Assembly (NCBI GenBank): GCA_002591705.1
Contig: PAAB01000057.1
Span: 1 to 9,461 of the forward strand
Direction of reading: 5' to 3'
Length of the DNA: 9,461 nt
From: Phycisphaerae bacterium
Lineage (GTDB): Bacteria > Planctomycetota > Phycisphaerae > Phycisphaerales > SM1A02
Every line of letters starts with the position of its first letter. Within the stretch, counting starts at the first letter, position 1. The notes under the pieces are model-generated. The model was not told the DNA's origin, ran no database searches, and saw only the letters and a list, made by a program, of their open reading frames with translations. The translations under genes were made by a program, and so were the position numbers. This document shows, piece by piece, positions 7,297 to 9,461 of the stretch.

Positions 7297-7302
7297 TGCG
7301 TC

Positions 7303-8028
7303 TCAGTCCTTCATCATGCGCAGCTCGTCACGCAGAATCGCCGCCAATTCGTAGTTCTCGTCGTCGAGTGCCGCCTGCAGCCGCTCCTCCAGCTCCACTC
7401 GCTGGGAGGCGGGCAGCTTGGGCACCAGCATCTCGCGCATCCCCCGGAGCAGATGCATCTCGTTGCTGCGTTCGGCCACATCCGGCCCCAGGAGCTCCTC
7501 GAGTTCCGACAACCCCTGATCGATGGCGGCCATCGCCGCCCTGGGCTGGCGATGACTCATCGCGAGTTCGGCGGCGGCACGCACCTTCATGGTGAAGACC
7601 TGGGGCCGAAGGTGCTCGAGTCGGACCCGATCCTCCTCGCTTCCCGCGTGATCACGACAGAGATCCAGACATCGCAAGGCGTGATCGGCGTCCCGAATCA
7701 CCGCCTCGAACCTGTTCAGGTTGAAGAAGGCCACGTACCGGTGATAGAACTGCACCGCCTCATCCCGGATGGCACGGCATTCATCGGTATCCAGCAGGAC
7801 CTGCGAGCCTTCCTCGGCCAACCGGGCCGTGGCCCGATCAAGCAGTGAGGGATGCCCTCCCGGCTTCTCTCCGTCCGGACGTCCTTCCGTCTCCATCTGA
7901 ATGACCCCGAGATCGATTCGCACCTGGATCAGCATCCGGCCGTCGGCCGCCTGGACCTCACGCACCTGGAACTGCCCCATCGCCCGGGGCCAGTCGGCGA
8001 GAAATCGGGTCAGATCAGAGAAATCCAT
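7303..8028 (-). CDS. UVR-motif (UvrB/UvrC motif) protein of unknown function
   Basis: A 241-residue, probably cytoplasmic protein without signal peptide or membrane segment. Three parts can be seen. The N-terminal part (about 1-52) is compact with a strand pair ending in RIDLGVIQMETEGRPDG. The middle (about 85-200) is all helical with TPR-like spacing. The C-terminal UVR motif (about 211-238) contains LEERLQAALDDENYELAAILRDEL. The UVR motif mediates UvrB-UvrC contact and also occurs in proteins such as McsA and ClpC. Here the nuclease and helicase domains are absent and there are no CxxC zinc pairs, so it is none of these. I associate similar proteins with planctomycetes, where they are usually only named for the motif. 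The ATG at 8028 has GGGGAG 5 nt upstream. It is first in a likely two-gene unit with gcvT. Function is unknown; a protein-protein adaptor is a guess. Confidence 0.8.
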   Translation of the reverse strand: MDFSDLTRFLADWPRAMGQFQVREVQAADGRMLIQVRIDLGVIQMETEGRPDGEKPGGHPSLLDRATARLAEEGSQVLLDTDECRAIRDEAVQFYHRYVAFFNLNRFEAVIRDADHALRCLDLCRDHAGSEEDRVRLEHLRPQVFTMKVRAAAELAMSHRQPRAAMAAIDQGLSELEELLGPDVAERSNEMHLLRGMREMLVPKLPASQRVELEERLQAALDDENYELAAILRDELRMMKD

Positions 8029-8132
8029 GACAGCTCCCCGGCCACCTCGGGCCGCTTGTTCACCATACCCCGATCCCGGACCGAAACCGCGGCTTCTCCA
8101 TCTTCACATCGGAGGGTGCCATCCCGGCATAC

Positions 8133-8168
8133 CGGACCAAGGAGGTTCCGGTTCTGAGGGTTGGTCCG
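8133..8168. repeat. 8-bp inverted repeat, candidate stem-loop 1
   Basis: CGGACCAA (8133-8140) and TTGGTCCG (8161-8168) are perfect complements around a 20-nt loop that contains GGAGG. The right arm overlaps the 8-bp palindrome CCGATCGG (8166-8173). It lies nearer the UVR gene, about 105-140 nt from its start, so it could serve either divergent unit. Confidence 0.5.
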
Positions 8169-8288
8169 ATCGGGTCGGCGGAAGCCCCCTTGGGAACGTG
8201 AAATGGCGGATCAGGGCTTGAACACCGCCTTCGTATGGCCCGAATTCACTTGTGACCGGGGGAACGAATCGCCGGGACCCGAAGGGCT

Positions 8289-8305
8289 TTTGCCCGGAGG
8301 GCAAA
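8289..8305. repeat. 7-bp inverted repeat with 3-nt loop, candidate stem-loop 2
   Basis: TTTGCCC (8289-8295) pairs perfectly with GGGCAAA (8299-8305) around GGA. The GCCC of the left arm can instead pair with GGGC at 8284-8287 across a TTTT loop, so two mutually exclusive hairpins are possible. The sequence after it, TCAAAG, is not a U-tract, so this is not a typical intrinsic terminator. Confidence 0.5.
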
Positions 8306-8311
8306 TCAAAG

Positions 8312-8331
8312 TCCGGAAATAATCCGGAAAT
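8312..8331. repeat. Tandem direct repeat TCCGGAAAT, 11-bp period
   Basis: Two identical 9-bp copies begin at 8312 and 8323, so their starts are 11 bp apart, about one DNA helical turn. Each contains the palindrome TCCGGA. They sit in the most A-rich part of the spacer and include the AATAAT element. Two protein-binding half-sites on one face of the DNA would look like this; chance is not excluded. Confidence 0.45.
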
Positions 8332-8339
8332 TCCAAGGG

Positions 8340-8380
8340 CCATGCAACCATCCGCCGCGTTGCCGCGGATTCAGGCATGG
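8340..8380. repeat. Two-tier inverted repeat, candidate stem-loop 3
   Basis: The outer arms CCATGC (8340-8345) and GCATGG (8375-8380) are perfect. Inside them, after a symmetrical 4x4 internal loop, ATCCGC (8350-8355) pairs perfectly with GCGGAT (8365-8370). An alternative inner hairpin, CCGCG-TTGC-CGCGG (8355-8368), competes with the inner stem. Confidence 0.5.
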
Positions 8381-8417
8381 GTAGAGAGGGGTGGTACGCC
8401 GCCCTCCACATCACGAC

Positions 8418-8447
8418 GCACGCCACCCGGAACCTTCCGCGGCGTGC
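8418..8447. repeat. Two-tier inverted repeat, candidate stem-loop 4, just before AAGGAG
   Basis: GCACGCC (8418-8424) pairs perfectly with GGCGTGC (8441-8447). Within it CGGA (8428-8431) pairs with TCCG (8436-8439) around a 4-nt loop. A consensus AAGGAG (8452-8457) begins 5 nt after the stem, but no start codon lies at normal spacing from it; the nearest in-frame ATG (8478) is 20 nt away. Confidence 0.5.
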
Positions 8448-8495
8448 CACCAAGGAGCAGCCACCCCTGTCGGGCACATGATCGGCAGGCCGCTG

Positions 8496-9398
8496 ATGAG
8501 TCTCATGGCGAAGCGAACCTCGAATCGGGACCTCGAACTCTATCTGAAGCAGATCAACCAGACGTCGCTGCTGACTCCCGAAGAGGAGAAGGAACTCGGC
8601 TGGCGGGTCATCAACGACAACGATCTGGAAGCCAAGGATCGGATGATTCGTGCGAATCTCCGCCTGGTCGTCTCGATCTCCAAGAACTACACCCACCGAG
8701 GACTGCCGTTGACCGACCTCATCGAGGAAGGCAACATCGGTCTGATTCGGGCCGTGGAGGGATTCGATCCCGCCCAGGGCGCCCGGTTTTCGACCTACGC
8801 CTCGTGGTGGATCAAGCAGGCCATCAAGCGAACGCTGATCAATGCACTCCAGCCGATCCACATTCCCGCCTACATGGTGGATCTGATCTCACGCTGGAAG
8901 CAGACTCACCGCCGGCTCGAGGAGGAACTCGGCCGGCCGCCCAACCAGAACGAAGTGGCCCACGTCATGGGACTGCCCGACAAGAAGGTCAGCGTGATCG
9001 TCCGGGCCATGCGTGCGTACCAGTCCAGCGGCCAGGCGCCCCGTGGGGAAGACGGCGAAGCGATGGACTTCTCGGACATGGTCGAGGATCACCGGACCGA
9101 AGCACCGCAGCGAACCGCGGTACGACGGGAGGAGATGAAGGCCGTGCTTGGAATGCTCGAGGAGATGGAGGAGCGTGATGCACGCGTGCTCAAGCTTCGC
9201 TACGGTCTCGAAGGTCAGGCACCACTCACACTCAAGCAGATCGGTGCGGAGGTGGGCCTCACCCGTGAACGTGTCCGCCAGATCGAAGTGGACACCCTGC
9301 GGAAGCTGCAGGCCAGGCTGAAGGGCGACAGCCGCAGCCGGGCGCTGTTCCGACGATTCCAGATGCAGAACCCCGTCCCGGCGACCAAGGCATCCTGA
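8496..9398 (+). CDS. rpoD: RNA polymerase sigma factor, RpoD/SigA-like sigma-70
   Basis: A sigma-70 factor directs RNA polymerase to promoters. From the ATG at 8496 it has 300 residues. Region 1.2 is about 11-40 and region 2 about 47-117, with [30 protein letters not shown] and [14 protein letters not shown]. Region 3 is about 118-185, starting [15 protein letters not shown], and region 4 about 208-275, with LRYGLEG and the helix-turn-helix [18 protein letters not shown]. Arg257, Glu258 and Arg261 match the -35-contact residues of E. coli RpoD. Region 1.1 and the large non-conserved insert are absent, as in short primary-like or group 2 factors. At the position of E. coli Thr440, which with Gln437 reads promoter position -12, Lys111 is found while Gln108 is kept. 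Starts at 8478 and 8505 are also possible; none has a good ribosome binding site. It may be primary or an alternative RpoD paralog. Confidence 0.92.
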   Translation: MSLMAKRTSNRDLELYLKQINQTSLLTPEEEKELGWRVINDNDLEAKDRMIRANLRLVVSISKNYTHRGLPLTDLIEEGNIGLIRAVEGFDPAQGARFSTYASWWIKQAIKRTLINALQPIHIPAYMVDLISRWKQTHRRLEEELGRPPNQNEVAHVMGLPDKKVSVIVRAMRAYQSSGQAPRGEDGEAMDFSDMVEDHRTEAPQRTAVRREEMKAVLGMLEEMEERDARVLKLRYGLEGQAPLTLKQIGAEVGLTRERVRQIEVDTLRKLQARLKGDSRSRALFRRFQMQNPVPATKAS

Positions 9399-9401
9399 AC
9401 C

Positions 9402-9461
9402 CTACGACTGGTGCTTGACCAGCAGCCCCTCGAAGGCGCGGCGCGTATCGGCTCCGCCCAG
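9402..9461 (-). CDS. C-terminal end of a convergent gene (partial, unidentified)
   Basis: On the minus strand the frame reads from the window edge as LGGADTRRAFEGLLVKHQS and stops with TAG at 9404-9402, 3 nt from the sigma gene stop. Nearly all codons end in G or C (CTG, GGC, GCC, CGC, TTC, GAG, GTC, AAG, CAC, CAG), as in the real genes here, which supports coding. Nineteen residues are too few to name a family. The convergent arrangement leaves no room for a terminator between the two stop codons. Confidence 0.45.
   Translation of the reverse strand: MGGADTRRAFEGLLVKHQS

Larger units (their letters stand above)
8029..8495. promoter_or_regulatory. 467-nt non-coding spacer rich in inverted repeats, before the sigma factor gene
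   Basis: The stretch lies between the divergent UVR gene and the sigma factor gene and should hold promoters for both. No convincing sigma-70 promoter was found. AATAAT (8318-8323) matches a -10 box at 5 of 6 positions but lacks a -35 at 16-18 nt. TTGAAC (8218-8223) lacks a -10. Four clean inverted repeats occur (8133-8168, 8289-8305, 8340-8380, 8418-8447), plus a tandem TCCGGAAAT repeat. Open frames through it run as continuations of other frames and show no protein family. A structured mRNA leader or a small RNA is possible. Confidence 0.5.

Noticed and set aside
6495..7595. Long plus-strand open frame (366 codons) opposite gcvT and the end of the UVR gene
   Set aside because: Both minus-strand genes have strong family motifs; this frame crosses their boundary and has biased, low-information composition.
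7303..8028. Calling the UVR protein UvrB, UvrC or McsA
   Set aside because: No helicase or GIY-YIG nuclease motifs and no CxxC zinc pairs; only the short C-terminal UVR motif is shared.
8289..8310. Intrinsic terminator at the TTTGCCC/GGGCAAA stem
   Set aside because: No run of T follows the stem on either strand, and no gene ends nearby; kept only as a stem-loop.
8029..8495. Known riboswitch or tRNA in the sigma gene leader
   Set aside because: I checked by eye for conserved cores of TPP, glycine, cobalamin, SAM and c-di-GMP classes and for a tRNA T-arm; none fits.
8252..9178. Plus-strand open frame of 308 codons overlapping the sigma gene in another frame
   Set aside because: Its product is Arg/Pro/Gly/Ser-rich and unstructured, while the other frame encodes all sigma-70 regions.
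1..9461. Mobile elements, CRISPR arrays, defence or phage genes
   Set aside because: No transposase, integrase, repeat-spacer pattern or atypical composition was seen; the genes are conserved core functions.

Overview
The window is about 62% GC by eye and densely coded, with 8 complete genes and the ends of 2 more. It looks like chromosomal DNA from a Gram-negative-type bacterium with an outer membrane. The best guess is Planctomycetota, possibly Phycisphaerae. This rests on the short RpoD/SigA-like sigma factor (typical wording such as [21 protein letters not shown] and [13 protein letters not shown]), a UVR-motif protein of a style I associate with planctomycetes, and the bamA-skp-skp-lpxD order. 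The assignment is from memory of family sequences, not from a search.

Layout. (1) Minus strand, 4959 down to 1: an outer-membrane biogenesis operon reading bamA, two tandem OmpH/Skp-like periplasmic chaperone genes, lpxD copy 1, then the first codons of another gene with a good ribosome binding site, probably lpxC or fabZ. Internal gaps are 41, 41, 4 and 34 nt. (2) A 152-nt divergent spacer (4960-5111) with a TTGACC-N9-GGTCAA inverted repeat. (3) Plus strand, 5112-6149: a second, quite different lpxD. (4) Minus strand, 8028 down to 6150: a UVR-motif protein gene followed by gcvT, the glycine cleavage T protein. The gcvT stop codon directly abuts the stop of lpxD copy 2. (5) A 467-nt spacer (8029-8495) unusually rich in perfect inverted repeats. 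(6) Plus strand, 8496-9398: an RpoD/SigA-like sigma factor. (7) The last codons of a convergent minus-strand gene at the right edge.

How the genes work together. BamA inserts beta-barrel proteins into the outer membrane, Skp/OmpH proteins carry those clients across the periplasm, and LpxD makes the diacylated glucosamine precursor of lipid A. The left two-thirds is therefore an outer-membrane assembly and lipid A locus. The gcvT/UVR pair and the sigma gene are separate units.

No mobile element, CRISPR array, tRNA or rRNA was seen. The most interesting leads are the reciprocal loss of conserved residues in the two LpxD copies, the stem-loop-rich region before the sigma gene, a proline/glycine-rich insertion in a BamA POTRA domain, and the palindrome between bamA and lpxD copy 2. 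Otherwise the region is conserved housekeeping DNA.
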